64,000 nt of DNA from Comamonas sp. SCN 67-35 (GCA_001725255.1 MEFV01000002.1:124001-188000), one strand, 5' to 3'. Shown: positions 31,000-39,752, numbered from the stretch's first letter. Numbers and translations are program-made. The notes: a model not told the origin generated them from the sequence alone.

Positions 31000-31770
31000 T
31001 TGTACATAGCAGCAGCCATAATTTCCATCATATTTGGGCTACGCTCTTTCTCAGAGGCGGATGGAGTGATTGAAGAATCGCTCAGCATCATCATTCCTGC
31101 AATTTTTTGTATTTTGCTTTATAAAATGAATCAAGCAAAGAATCGACGAGAAATGCAGGAGCAAAAAGTGCACAAAGAACAAGCAGAAAAACAAAATAAA
31201 ATTAATGGAGAAATTGAGAAGGCACAATCAGATTTTGCTTTTGGACCACTATCCGCAAAAATCATCGGAGGCTCCGGATATACATTTGTAAAAAATCAAC
31301 CCATCAATCTTGGAATAAGTGCTTCATCTCTCATTATTTTAAAGAAAGAAACGCTTGAGAGAATAGAGATAAATTTCGATGGAATTAATGAACTTGAAAT
31401 ATCTGGCCCAGGCACCGTGACTACTAGTGCAGGAGTTGTTGGTGGCGGCTTTGGGCTTGAAGGTTTTTTGAAAGGTGCTGTAGCAGCAAGCATCATCAAT
31501 GCGGCAACTACAAAGAGTTCGACCAACACTTTCATCAGAGTGCTCTCCAAAACTGGTGAAATCTATCTGCACACCACAGAAATGGAACCAGCCATATTAA
31601 AAATGAATTTTTCCCCGGCATTTGTTAGCTTGGCCAACCGCTCGAAGAGGGCTACGGCAAATTCGGGAGTTGGCATTGCTGAAGAAATAGAGCGTCTTCA
31701 AAAATTACTAAAGGACGGAACTATTTCTCAAGAAGAATTTGACACTGCAAAGAAAAAAATTATTGCCTAA
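31000..31770 (+). CDS. AT-rich membrane protein with C-terminal SHOCT domain
   Basis: A 256-residue protein of unknown function. It starts at TTG 31000, 7 bp after AAAGGA. Two hydrophobic segments at the N-terminus (MYIAAAIISIIFGL and SLSIIIPAIFCILLYKM) are followed by a charged coiled-coil stretch (about residues 48-75). The middle domain resembles bacterial PH-like or DUF4429-type folds only loosely. It ends in a typical SHOCT helix pair (EEIERLQKLLKDGTISQEEF). The gene is far more AT-rich than its surroundings, a strong sign of recent transfer, and its position suits a first integron cassette. Confidence 0.75.
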   Translation: MYIAAAIISIIFGLRSFSEADGVIEESLSIIIPAIFCILLYKMNQAKNRREMQEQKVHKEQAEKQNKINGEIEKAQSDFAFGPLSAKIIGGSGYTFVKNQPINLGISASSLIILKKETLERIEINFDGINELEISGPGTVTTSAGVVGGGFGLEGFLKGAVAASIINAATTKSSTNTFIRVLSKTGEIYLHTTEMEPAILKMNFSPAFVSLANRSKRATANSGVGIAEEIERLQKLLKDGTISQEEFDTAKKKIIA

Positions 31771-31907
31771 GGAAGGTGTTCAAAACCCTTGCTCTCCCTG
31801 ATGGTCTGATACACAGAGCGAAAAACCAGCCGAATTCTTCAACATGTGGCAAACGCCAACTCAAATTTTGTTCGAGAGTTTGTTTTGGACATGATCCTTA
31901 GGGCACA
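31771..31907. other. Gap between the two cassette-like genes
   Basis: No gene. I looked for an attC site (inverted RYYYAAC/GTTRRRY) and found only weak candidates such as GCCTAAGG at the stop codon. The ribosome site for the next gene is weak (AGGG). Confidence 0.5.
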
Positions 31908-32573
31908 ATGGAACACTTCGAGATATCACAACAGGAATCTGGCCTTCACATTGAGGGGTTTCCCGACGCAGTGAAGGTAATTGCTGTTGAAGGGTGGCGC
32001 TCCAAACGTTTGGCTGACCTAGCCCTCCACAAGGATGACCTAGAGTTTGCCGATAGTTGCCTAGATGCCATAAACGTTTCACCTGAAGAGCCATTCGTCA
32101 TTCGAGAGGCACTCTGGCGATCCGCCATCGTACACTTTATGAAGTGCTTCGGTGACTCAGGCGCCCGTTTTCAGCTCTCATCAGTGAAAATTCTGAAGGG
32201 AGAGCTGCCCGAAGTGTCAATGGCCTTTGAGTATTTCAAGGACCTTAGAAACAAGCATTTCGTTCATGACGAAAATTCGTATGCCCAGAGCCTCCCTGGC
32301 GCAATCCTGAACAGCGAGACGAAAAGCTACAAAATAGAGAAAATTGTCTGCTTCGCTGCGATAATTGAAACTCTAACGCAGGAAAATTACAGTAACCTCA
32401 AATTGCTGGTCCAGAAGTCGCACTCTTGGGTCATCGCGGAGTTCGATCAACTGTGCAGCGCGCTTACAACTGAGTTGGAACGTGAACCATACGAAAGTCT
32501 CCTCAAGAGGGAATCGCTGTCGTTTCGCGCGCCAACCATTGATGAGATTCAGAAAAACCGAAATGTGCCCTAA
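31908..32573 (+). CDS. Orphan cassette-like protein with HEPN-like R-x5-H motif
   Basis: A 221-residue soluble protein not recognised. Mostly helical by composition. A segment FKDLRNKHFVHDENSY carries RNKHFVH, which fits the R-x4-6-H signature of HEPN ribonuclease/toxin-like domains; this is a motif match only. The stop codon lies in CCCTAAC, close to an integron RYYYAAC box, as is common for cassette genes whose ends overlap attC. An IS1111-group element begins 10 bp downstream. Defence or toxin activity is possible but unproven. Confidence 0.65.
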   Translation: MEHFEISQQESGLHIEGFPDAVKVIAVEGWRSKRLADLALHKDDLEFADSCLDAINVSPEEPFVIREALWRSAIVHFMKCFGDSGARFQLSSVKILKGELPEVSMAFEYFKDLRNKHFVHDENSYAQSLPGAILNSETKSYKIEKIVCFAAIIETLTQENYSNLKLLVQKSHSWVIAEFDQLCSALTTELEREPYESLLKRESLSFRAPTIDEIQKNRNVP

Positions 32574-32595
32574 CCTATCATATATGGACTCCCCC

Positions 32596-32864
32596 ACAAC
32601 AGCAAGAGCCTGACCGATTGGGGACCAAGGGGTAAAAAACCTGCAGTCGTATATCGGGCATCTGTCGTGGACTCTGTGGTGGTCCGTGCCGACATGGAAT
32701 CTGCGTCACCGCGTCGCCACACGTTACAAGCGGCAGGCAAGCTGCCGGAAGAGTTATCGGCGTAGTGCGGTGTGGGAGGAACCCGATTGGCCATGATGGT
32801 CGATCAAACTCGTCGCAAGTGGTGAAGGAATTGCTGGTCTGGCGTGCTGAACGGCTGTACCGGT
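32596..32864 (-). ncRNA. Candidate guide (seek/bridge) RNA region of the IS1111 element
   Basis: About 270 bp of non-coding DNA between the transposase stop and the sub-terminal repeat. IS1111-type elements encode the RNA that directs target choice in this 3' position. The sequence has fold-back potential (for example GCGGCAGGCAAGCTGCCGG). The RNA itself is inferred from family knowledge, not modelled. Confidence 0.4.
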
Positions 32865-33947
32865 TCAGTCGGGCATCGCAAAGCTCTGGCGCCTCTCTTT
32901 CCTGTTCAGCCGAGCTGCTTCATCGAACGGTTTGTGATCGCGCAGCGTGGCGTAGCAAATGCGCGCCAGCTTGTTGGCCAGCGCGCAGGTCGCCTTGTTG
33001 TGGTTGCTTCTCGCCTGCACATCCAGAGCCCAGCGGCGCACGCCCTGTAACTCCTTGCCCGCCCCTTGCGCCACCTTGGCCGCTCGCAGCACACTGCGTG
33101 CGCCGTGCGTGAGCAGCATGCGCAGGTAGCGATCCCCCTTCTTGGAGATGCGGCCCAAGTAACGACTGGAGCCCGAGCTGTACTCGCGGGGCGTCAGGCC
33201 AAACCAGCTGGAGAAGTGGCGTGCGTCCTGGAAGTGCGTCACATCGCCCGAGGTGGCGGCCACCAGGGCGGTGGCTGTGAGCAGTCCAATGCCTGGCACC
33301 GACAACAGCAGCGTGCAGGCCGGGCTGTCGCGAGCCACGCTGGCCAGCTCGCGCTCGACCTGGGCGATGCGCGTCTCCAGCAGGCGGATCTCTTCGAGCA
33401 GCATCGAGGCGGTGTGGCGGATCAGCTCGGGCACGGCCGAGCGCGGGTCGGCCAGCACCCGACTGATCGTCTCCACACCAGTGCGCGCGCCTTGTGCGAT
33501 GGTGATGCCGAACTCGCGACAGAAGCCGCGCAGGGCGTTGATGCGCGAGGTGCGCGTGCCCATCCAGAGCGAGCGGATGCGGTGCAGGCCCTGTAGAGCT
33601 TGTTGCTCGACCGACTTCACGCGCACCGGGCGAATGTCCGAAGCGCGGGCGGCTTCGAGCAAGGCGGCCGCGTCGGTGGCGTCCGTCTTGTTGCGCCGCA
33701 CGTAGGCACGCACGTACTGGGCGGGAAGCAGGCTCACCTCGATGCCCAGGTCACCCAGCCAGCGTGCCCAGTGGTGGGCCGAGCCGCAGGCTTCCATCAC
33801 GACCAGGCCCACGGATCGGTTGACGAACCAGCGCTCGAACTGCGAGCGGGTCAGGCGCTGGGTATCGATGATGCGCCATTGGTCATCGGCAACGACGATC
33901 TGGAAAACGGATTTGGCCAAGTCGACGGCCACGGTAGTAGCATGCAT
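32865..33947 (-). CDS. IS110/IS1111-family DEDD transposase
   Basis: Full-length 360-residue transposase. The N-terminal RuvC-like DEDD domain shows VAVDLAKSVFQIVVADDQ (first Asp), VVMEACGSAHHWAR (Glu) and RNKTDATDAAALLEAAR (paired Asp). The C-terminal Tnp_20 domain has LLSVPGIGLLTATALVAATS and RHFSSWFGLTPREYSSG, the latter containing the conserved serine region. ATG 33947 follows AAAGGAG; an upstream frame to 34019 was rejected. The frame is intact. Confidence 0.93.
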   Translation of the reverse strand: MHATTVAVDLAKSVFQIVVADDQWRIIDTQRLTRSQFERWFVNRSVGLVVMEACGSAHHWARWLGDLGIEVSLLPAQYVRAYVRRNKTDATDAAALLEAARASDIRPVRVKSVEQQALQGLHRIRSLWMGTRTSRINALRGFCREFGITIAQGARTGVETISRVLADPRSAVPELIRHTASMLLEEIRLLETRIAQVERELASVARDSPACTLLLSVPGIGLLTATALVAATSGDVTHFQDARHFSSWFGLTPREYSSGSSRYLGRISKKGDRYLRMLLTHGARSVLRAAKVAQGAGKELQGVRRWALDVQARSNHNKATCALANKLARICYATLRDHKPFDEAARLNRKERRQSFAMPD

Positions 33948-34087
33948 GTCGGACTCCTTTCGTTTGAAGACCTGATCCCCACGCCAATGAAGACCAGTGC
34001 GCCAATCTCGCGCAAACAAACGGGGGAGTCCATCCCATCATCCAACATGGCTCTTCCTATGGCGCATCTTGGGAATCCGGGAAGATC

Positions 34088-34195
34088 ATGAAAAATTTTA
34101 CGGTTACTTGGGGCAAGGAGGGGTCTATGGGCCCGGAAATATCGAAGGTCATTTGCAACTCATGTGGTTCCGTTGCAAAAGTCAGCACCACTTAA
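34088..34195 (+). CDS. Possible 35-residue CXXC peptide in a cassette remnant
   Basis: A small frame (MKNFTVTWGKEGSMGPEISK, then VICNSCGSVAKVSTT) with a weak GGGAA ribosome site and one CNSC pair. A second frame, ...GQGGVYGPGNIEGHL...FFIPNPYWF, ends at 34236 with its stop inside the attC-like site and reads back into the IS end. Either may be the tail of a cassette gene interrupted by the IS1111 element. Evidence is thin. Confidence 0.2.
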   Translation: MKNFTVTWGKEGSMGPEISKVICNSCGSVAKVSTT

Positions 34196-34230
34196 GCATT
34201 GAGCAGTTTTTCATCCCTAACCCCTACTGG

Positions 34231-34290
34231 TTCTAACCAGGCGCTCAAGCCGACCCGCCTGCGGCGGGCGGCTTATCTTGGCCGTGAGTG
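34231..34290 (+). other. attC-like integron recombination site
   Basis: A 60-bp site with the layout of classical '59-base elements': TTCTAAC (RYYYAAC box), then CTCAAGCCGAC, an imperfect palindromic centre CCGCC/GGCGG, GGCGGCTTA, and GTGAGTG where GTTRRRY is expected. The CAAGCCGAC...CGGCTTA arms match aadA-type attC sites closely. The 3' core is degenerate (GTG for GTT). Supports an integron origin for the region 29.4-34.3 kb. Confidence 0.55.
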
Positions 34291-34465
34291 CCTGCTTCTT
34301 GATACCGCCAGCGGCGGCTCATGGCCGGTAGTGTGATCTCGCAGCCTGCCCTGAAAGCTGACTATGGAGCAAGCCGCCTGCTGCGTTGAGTGGCCGCTAC
34401 TTGGCACTGCGCACGGGCGGGTGCTCCCGGCCAGGAGCAGTCGTTGGCAGGCTTAGATTCAGTAG

Positions 34466-35887
34466 TCATGCACTCGGAACCATATGTTTCACGCTATCGT
34501 CCAAGGCAATCCGCTCGGAAGTCTGTATGGAGTCCAATGGCATAGCCAACCGAAGGCTCTCGCGATACTGCTCCGCTGGAGCAGCATGGATAACCTCCAC
34601 CACGGCATCGTAGTTCGCCCGAATCACAGCCTCGATCACCTTAAGGTCGGCACGGAAAAATTCCTTACGCCCATTGACTTTGTTGAGTCTGCCAGACGCG
34701 AAATGAGAATGCAGCTTGGCTTCCAGAGCCGGGGCGTTGTCGGAAAACACCAGGGCATGCACATCGAAGCGGAACGGGACTGATGCATCCCCCAGTTCAT
34801 CTACACGATCCATCGGCTCCAAGCGCCGAGTCATCCCGATCTTGAAGATGCCCTCTCCAAACGCGCCTATATTGGATATCACGTAAACGTAACCAGCCCG
34901 GGCGTTCTGTTCGCGGTAATCGAGCAGTCTTTCCTCTTCATCTAGCTTGCTGTTCTGGCTGGAAAGCTCATCGATACGAGTCTGCAGATCGTCACGCTCA
35001 TCCTGGTCAACTGCAGCACCGAGGCGCAATTGCAGCTTCTGGAGTGCGCTGGTGAAGTGGCGACGCTCTTTCTCGATTTTGGCCCGCGCCTCCTGGATTT
35101 CCTTTTCGAGTTTTTCTTGCTCACGTCGGTCTTCCCTTGCCTGCCGAACTGCCTCTTTTTCCTCTTGGCGTTTCATCTGGTATTCGTGTGCCAGATACAG
35201 CTCCTGCAGCTTGCGCTCCAAGACGATGTCTTTCCACCAGGCGTCGATAGCCTTCAACAGCTTGTTGCAGGTCTCAAATGACCGTCGTATGCGCTCCTCC
35301 ATCTTCTCCAGGTTACTGAACTTGACGTTGTCAATGCAATACTCACTTTCGCTGTTAAAGGATCTCAGCGCCAGCTTCAATGCATCCTTGCGCAATTTTT
35401 TCCACTGCGTCTTTGTGAATTCAACGGCGTAGTTGTCCCATGCATCAACCTCTGCACTCAACCCTCTGGCTGTTCGCTTCTGATCCTCGCGAATCTCATC
35501 GAGTCGATTCTTGTAGTCAATGCTGTTCGTGAATTGATACTTGGGTTCATACAGCGCAAAAGACTCCAGCTGAACGGTATCTTCGGCTCCCAAAATTTGT
35601 TGCTGGATCTCTTGTAGCTGGGAACGTGCTGCTTCCAAATCAGCCTGCGTCGCCGCGACCTGGGCCTGGACACTGGCAAGCAGTGTTCCTTCGTTCTGGA
35701 TCTGCTTTTTTACCGCCAGCAGATCCAGTAACCCGATATCCCGAGCCTTTGCTTCCAGATCGTCGTACTTGGCCTGCAGCGTCTGCATTTCGGCTTGGGA
35801 TTGCTGCCGATTAGCCTGCAATTCGGCTGCCAGCCGAGCCGCATTCTCCTTGTGTTCCGGGCCTTTGAAATAGTCGCCAAACGCCAT
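34466..35887 (-). CDS. DUF4041 protein with C-terminal T5orf172/GIY-YIG-like nuclease domain
   Basis: A 473-residue protein. Coiled-coil segments occupy about residues 15-130 and 240-325. The DUF4041 region lies between them (FALYEPKYQFTNSIDYKNRL... DNVKFSNLEKMEERIRRSFE). The C-terminal domain starts at GYVYVISNIGAFGEGIFKIG, then MTRRLEPMDRVDELG and ALEAKLHSHF; this matches the T5orf172/MUG113 branch of GIY-YIG nucleases with GIY-, YIG-, Arg- and Glu-equivalents present. Such proteins are common in phages and islands; function is unproven. The start at 35887 follows GGTGGAG. It is divergent from the Argonaute gene. Confidence 0.82.
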   Translation of the reverse strand: MAFGDYFKGPEHKENAARLAAELQANRQQSQAEMQTLQAKYDDLEAKARDIGLLDLLAVKKQIQNEGTLLASVQAQVAATQADLEAARSQLQEIQQQILGAEDTVQLESFALYEPKYQFTNSIDYKNRLDEIREDQKRTARGLSAEVDAWDNYAVEFTKTQWKKLRKDALKLALRSFNSESEYCIDNVKFSNLEKMEERIRRSFETCNKLLKAIDAWWKDIVLERKLQELYLAHEYQMKRQEEKEAVRQAREDRREQEKLEKEIQEARAKIEKERRHFTSALQKLQLRLGAAVDQDERDDLQTRIDELSSQNSKLDEEERLLDYREQNARAGYVYVISNIGAFGEGIFKIGMTRRLEPMDRVDELGDASVPFRFDVHALVFSDNAPALEAKLHSHFASGRLNKVNGRKEFFRADLKVIEAVIRANYDAVVEVIHAAPAEQYRESLRLAMPLDSIQTSERIALDDSVKHMVPSA

Positions 35888-36599
35888 ATCTTCTCCACCT
35901 TCGTTCACTCTACTGTCGAAATGCTTGTCTTAGGATTATCGGTTTTCCCCACCATTTGCCATCTTCGTGACTTGCTTATGGCGGCGCTTCTTGTCCCGAA
36001 TCTTGCGGATTGACAGTTGACTCCTGCTGCTGAAAGGTCGTTCATAACGAAGAAGGGAACGACCGCTGTGGGTCGAAAGCGGGAGTTCGTTCTGGGCAGA
36101 AGCAGTCAGCGCTGCGGCGCCGATTGCCGCGCACAAGTCCTACGCTCGCTGAACCTTGTACAGCTGACCTTCGTGCTTCTCGCAGTCGCCAAGTCCAGCG
36201 ACCGCTTGGTGGCTCTTAGCGTGAGTTCGGCCAGCCGCAGCGACGGACTGCACCCGCTGCAGAACTGACCTACGTTATGGCAGCTTCCGCTGATTGCGGT
36301 CGGTCGAAACGGCCAAGACTGCTTCAGAGCGTAGAGCAGAAGGACCTTCGCAGGCTACCTCCTTGGGTCCGCTCTAGCCTTGCTGATTCATCGGTCGATT
36401 TGGTTATCCCGACTGCTGTCCACGCAGTACGACTGCTACGGGTCAATGGACTTGCTAACCGGGAACGGCCAGTCGGCGACGCCGGCAGGGCCCGAGATAC
36501 TCCGCAAGATTCTGACCAATCGTCTTGAGGTAACCTCGTGTAGGCCTGCTGAAAACGGCTGGCGCCATTCAAAAGCATTACACGGGTGGAGGACTGAAG
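35888..36599. other. 712-bp divergent region between the DUF4041 and Argonaute genes
   Basis: No credible gene on either strand. It contains short fold-back motifs of the type GACCGCTGTGGGTCGAAAGC and CGGTCGGTCGAAACGGCC, which are frequent in intergenic DNA of many bacteria. The last 20 bp hold the strong ribosome site GGTGGAGG for the Argonaute gene. I could not assign promoters with confidence. Confidence 0.5.
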
Positions 36600-39500
36600 T
36601 TGACCCAGACGCTGTCGGTGGACGCAATGGTGCGTTCGATCGGAGTGCTGAAGGACCAGCCGCTGCTGGTTTTCTTGGGGGCTGGTGCTTCCATGAGCTC
36701 AGGAATGCCATCGGCCGTCCAATGCATTTGGGAATGGAAACGGTCGATCTTTCTTACCAACAATCCGGGTCTTGAGCGGCAGTTCGATGAGCTTTCGCTT
36801 CCTTCCGTTCGGCAGCGAATTCAGCGCTGGCTGGATGCTCAGCAGCGGTTTCCCAAGGAGGGGGCGCCAGATGAATATTCAGTTTTCATCGAGGAATGCT
36901 ACACGCGCGGGGATGATCGCCGGCGCTATTTTCAGGAGTGGGTGAAGGCTTCGAATCCCGGCTTGGGCTACCAGTTGTTGGCTGAGCTCGCGAGGCGTAA
37001 TTCGGTCAGTTCGGTCTGGACGACAAACTTCGATTCACTCGTCGCACGAGCAGCCACCGCCCACGGAGTTACCACCATAGAGATAGGGCAAGATTCCAAA
37101 GAGCGCGTAACGCGCCCGCTGGCCTTAGGCGAGCTGCAGTGCGTCTCGATGCATGGCGATTATCGGTACGACCCACTCAAAAACACGCAGAGGGAACTTG
37201 CAGAGCAGGAGGCCGAGCTTCGTGCGACCTTGATCCCCTTGCTGAAATCTCATCCTGTGCTCGTCTGTGGATACAGTGGCAGGGACACAAGCGTGATGGA
37301 GGCATTCCTGGAGGCTTATCAGGACCCTAAGCAGCAGCGCCTTCCCTTGTTCTGGACGCAGTACGGCGACGCGGCGGCCACTGGCGATGTGGCAAGACTG
37401 CTGGAGACCCCGGGAAACCTTGAGCCCCAGCGTTTCCTCGTGCCGGGCGTGACCTTCGACGACTTGATGCGCCGAATCGCATTGCATGTGACGCCCCCCG
37501 ACGATCGGCACCGAGTCGACACAATCCTCGACAGATTCAAAGAGTCACCCACGACACAACGGGCAGCCTTCTCCCTGCCGAACCTACCGGTCAGCGGTCT
37601 GGTCAAGAGCAACGCATTTCCGATGCACCCCCCTGGTGAATTGCTCGAATTCGATCTGACACGGTGGCCAGCTCGTGGAACCGTCTGGGCGGAGCTACGA
37701 GCCCTTGGCGAAGCGCATGGTTTCGTTGCTGCGCCATTCCGGGGCAAGGTCTACGCGCTTGCGTCGCCTCAGCAAATCCAACGGGCTTTCGTGGGAAACC
37801 TCGCTTCCGAGGTGAAGCGGGTGCCGCTCAATGACGAGGACCTGCGCTACGAAGACGGTACAGCCAACAGCCTTATGCGACGGGCGACCGCGCTGGCGCT
37901 GGCCGCGAGGGCGGGGTTGCCATGCGATCACGAAGGCCTAATTTGGGACCCAAGCAACAGCAACAAGCATTGGGTGGAAAGACGAGAATGGATCGCGTAT
38001 TGGGCAGTCATTCTGCAGGTGAAGACGGTGAGTGGCTCATTGGCGTTGGTACTGAAGCCGACCCTTTTTGTCACCGATGCCAAGGGCAATGAAGCGCCCC
38101 GAATAGTCGTCAACGCGGTGAAGATCAAGGTGCTTGGCTACCAGCACAACGCTCAATTCAATGAGGCGCTTGAGTTTTGGCGTGGGAAGCTCCTCCCTGA
38201 GCATGAGACTGTGCTCCGCTTCCCTGACGTGAACGAGGGCGTCAAGTTCTCCGTTTCCGCTCGGCCCTTCTTCGCCAAGATCACCGACGAACGCGACGCC
38301 TCGGTCAGGCTTAGCTACAAGCACGAGCGCCTGGCCTCGCAGGTCGGGCTGCAGATCGCGGAACCGCGGCTGTCCTTCTTGCCGAAGTCGGGAAGGGGGA
38401 CAGCGTTCGACACACACCCCATTCGCGGCTTGATGCAGGATCGGCCATTCGATGCGCTGCTGACAGACACCGGTATCGCGACCAAAATCCGCGCCGCCCT
38501 AATCTCGCCCGCCAGGGATGGACGGCGGGTCAGTGAGTATCTCGGCAAGCTGCAGGAGCCTGTCGACCCGACCCGCTCGGATGAAGACTACTTGCTGGCC
38601 TTTCCGGGCTTCAGTAATGCGTTCAAGTGCGGACTGGAGGTGACACAGCCGGGCGGTAAGGGATTTGTTGGTCTCGACGAGCCGACCGACTGGACGACGG
38701 CTTCCGCACGTGAGCTGGGTGCGCGGATCGCTGCAGCAGTGTCCTCATTGAAGGCGGCTGCCAACCCCAGCGTGATCTTCATCTTCATTCCTTCCCGATG
38801 GAGTGCGCTCCGAGGCTATGACGTTGAAGGCGAGAAGTTTGACTTACATGACTTCGTCAAGGCCTCCGCCATTCCGCAGGGCGTCGCCACTCAGTTCCTG
38901 GAAGAAGACACCCTCACACATCCCCAGCAGTGCCGGGTTCGATGGTGGCTCTCGCTAGCGACCTACGCCAAAGCCATGCGTAGTCCCTGGGCGCTTGACG
39001 GCCTAGACAAAGACTCCGCCTATGTCGGCGTCGGCTACAGCCTGCGACATCGGCCGGGGGAGGATGGGAACGTCATTTTGGGTTGCAGCCACCTCTATAG
39101 CCCGAACGGACTCGGTCTCCAGTTCCGACTGAGCAAAATTGAGAACCCGATCATGCGCAGAAAGAACCCATTCATGAGCTTTGATGATGCGCGCCGTCTC
39201 GGGGAGGGCATCCGAGAACTCTTCTTCGAAGCGAATCTCAGGCTACCTAAGCGCGTTGTTATTCACAAGCAAACACCGTTCTTGAAGGAGGAACGCGAGG
39301 GACTTCAGGCTGGCTTGGAGGGTGTGGAATGTGTGGAACTCCTGCAGATCCACATTGACGACACATTGCGGTATGTGGCGTCCAAGGCGGATAGGAAGGG
39401 AGCTCTGCAGATCGACGGGTACCCGATCCATCGAGGTACCACAATCGTTGTGGATGACGCGACTGCGCTGTTGTGGGTGCATGGCGCCTCGACGGCGTTG

Positions 39501-39752
39501 AGGGCCAATCGTGCGTACTACCAGGGTAAGCGTCGAATCCCAGCACCTCTTGTGCTGACTCGGCATGCCGGGACCAGCGACTTGATGACACTGGCTGCCG
39601 AAATCCTCGGCCTCTCGAAGATGAACTTCAACAGCTTCGACCTTTACGGGCAACTTCCAGCCACCATCGAGACTTCAAGGCGCGTGGCGCGGATTGGCGC
39701 ACTGCTCGACCGGTACTCGGACCGGTCGTACGACTATCGTCTGTTCATGTGA
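36600..39752 (+). CDS. Single-chain SIR2-APAZ-MID-PIWI short prokaryotic Argonaute
   Basis: A 1050-residue predicted defence effector. Residues 1-290 are a SIR2 NADase: FLGAGAS (25-31), TTNFD (141-145), MHGDY with His185, GYSGRD (224-229). Residues ~300-580 fit the APAZ (N-like) module. The Argonaute part begins near 585 (AEPRLSFLPK). The MID guide pocket is intact by motif: H750/K754 in HDFVKA, Gln765 in ATQFLEED, Lys791 in TYAKA. PIWI follows to the C-terminus, but the slicer residues are lost: AYVGVGYS has Gly812 where Asp is expected, and VVIHKQTP has Gln891 for Asp. By analogy with SPARSA systems, guide-target recognition would trigger NAD+ depletion and growth arrest. The start is TTG 36600, 7 bp after GGTGGAGG. 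The frame is intact. Confidence 0.88.
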   Translation: MTQTLSVDAMVRSIGVLKDQPLLVFLGAGASMSSGMPSAVQCIWEWKRSIFLTNNPGLERQFDELSLPSVRQRIQRWLDAQQRFPKEGAPDEYSVFIEECYTRGDDRRRYFQEWVKASNPGLGYQLLAELARRNSVSSVWTTNFDSLVARAATAHGVTTIEIGQDSKERVTRPLALGELQCVSMHGDYRYDPLKNTQRELAEQEAELRATLIPLLKSHPVLVCGYSGRDTSVMEAFLEAYQDPKQQRLPLFWTQYGDAAATGDVARLLETPGNLEPQRFLVPGVTFDDLMRRIALHVTPPDDRHRVDTILDRFKESPTTQRAAFSLPNLPVSGLVKSNAFPMHPPGELLEFDLTRWPARGTVWAELRALGEAHGFVAAPFRGKVYALASPQQIQRAFVGNLASEVKRVPLNDEDLRYEDGTANSLMRRATALALAARAGLPCDHEGLIWDPSNSNKHWVERREWIAYWAVILQVKTVSGSLALVLKPTLFVTDAKGNEAPRIVVNAVKIKVLGYQHNAQFNEALEFWRGKLLPEHETVLRFPDVNEGVKFSVSARPFFAKITDERDASVRLSYKHERLASQVGLQIAEPRLSFLPKSGRGTAFDTHPIRGLMQDRPFDALLTDTGIATKIRAALISPARDGRRVSEYLGKLQEPVDPTRSDEDYLLAFPGFSNAFKCGLEVTQPGGKGFVGLDEPTDWTTASARELGARIAAAVSSLKAAANPSVIFIFIPSRWSALRGYDVEGEKFDLHDFVKASAIPQGVATQFLEEDTLTHPQQCRVRWWLSLATYAKAMRSPWALDGLDKDSAYVGVGYSLRHRPGEDGNVILGCSHLYSPNGLGLQFRLSKIENPIMRRKNPFMSFDDARRLGEGIRELFFEANLRLPKRVVIHKQTPFLKEEREGLQAGLEGVECVELLQIHIDDTLRYVASKADRKGALQIDGYPIHRGTTIVVDDATALLWVHGASTALRANRAYYQGKRRIPAPLVLTRHAGTSDLMTLAAEILGLSKMNFNSFDLYGQLPATIETSRRVARIGALLDRYSDRSYDYRLFM

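Larger units (their letters stand above)
32580..34037 (-). mobile_element. IS1111-group (IS110 family) insertion sequence
   Basis: A perfect 12-bp inverted repeat, ATGGACTCCCCC at 32584-32595 and its complement at 34022-34033, encloses one transposase. Sub-terminal 12-bp repeats are characteristic of the IS1111 subgroup; true ends should lie a few bases outside, so the limits are approximate. There is no target duplication, as expected. The layout is a short 5' region (about 75 bp) and a long 3' non-coding region (about 270 bp). It sits between a cassette-like gene and an attC-like site; some IS1111 elements are known to target attC. Confidence 0.85.
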
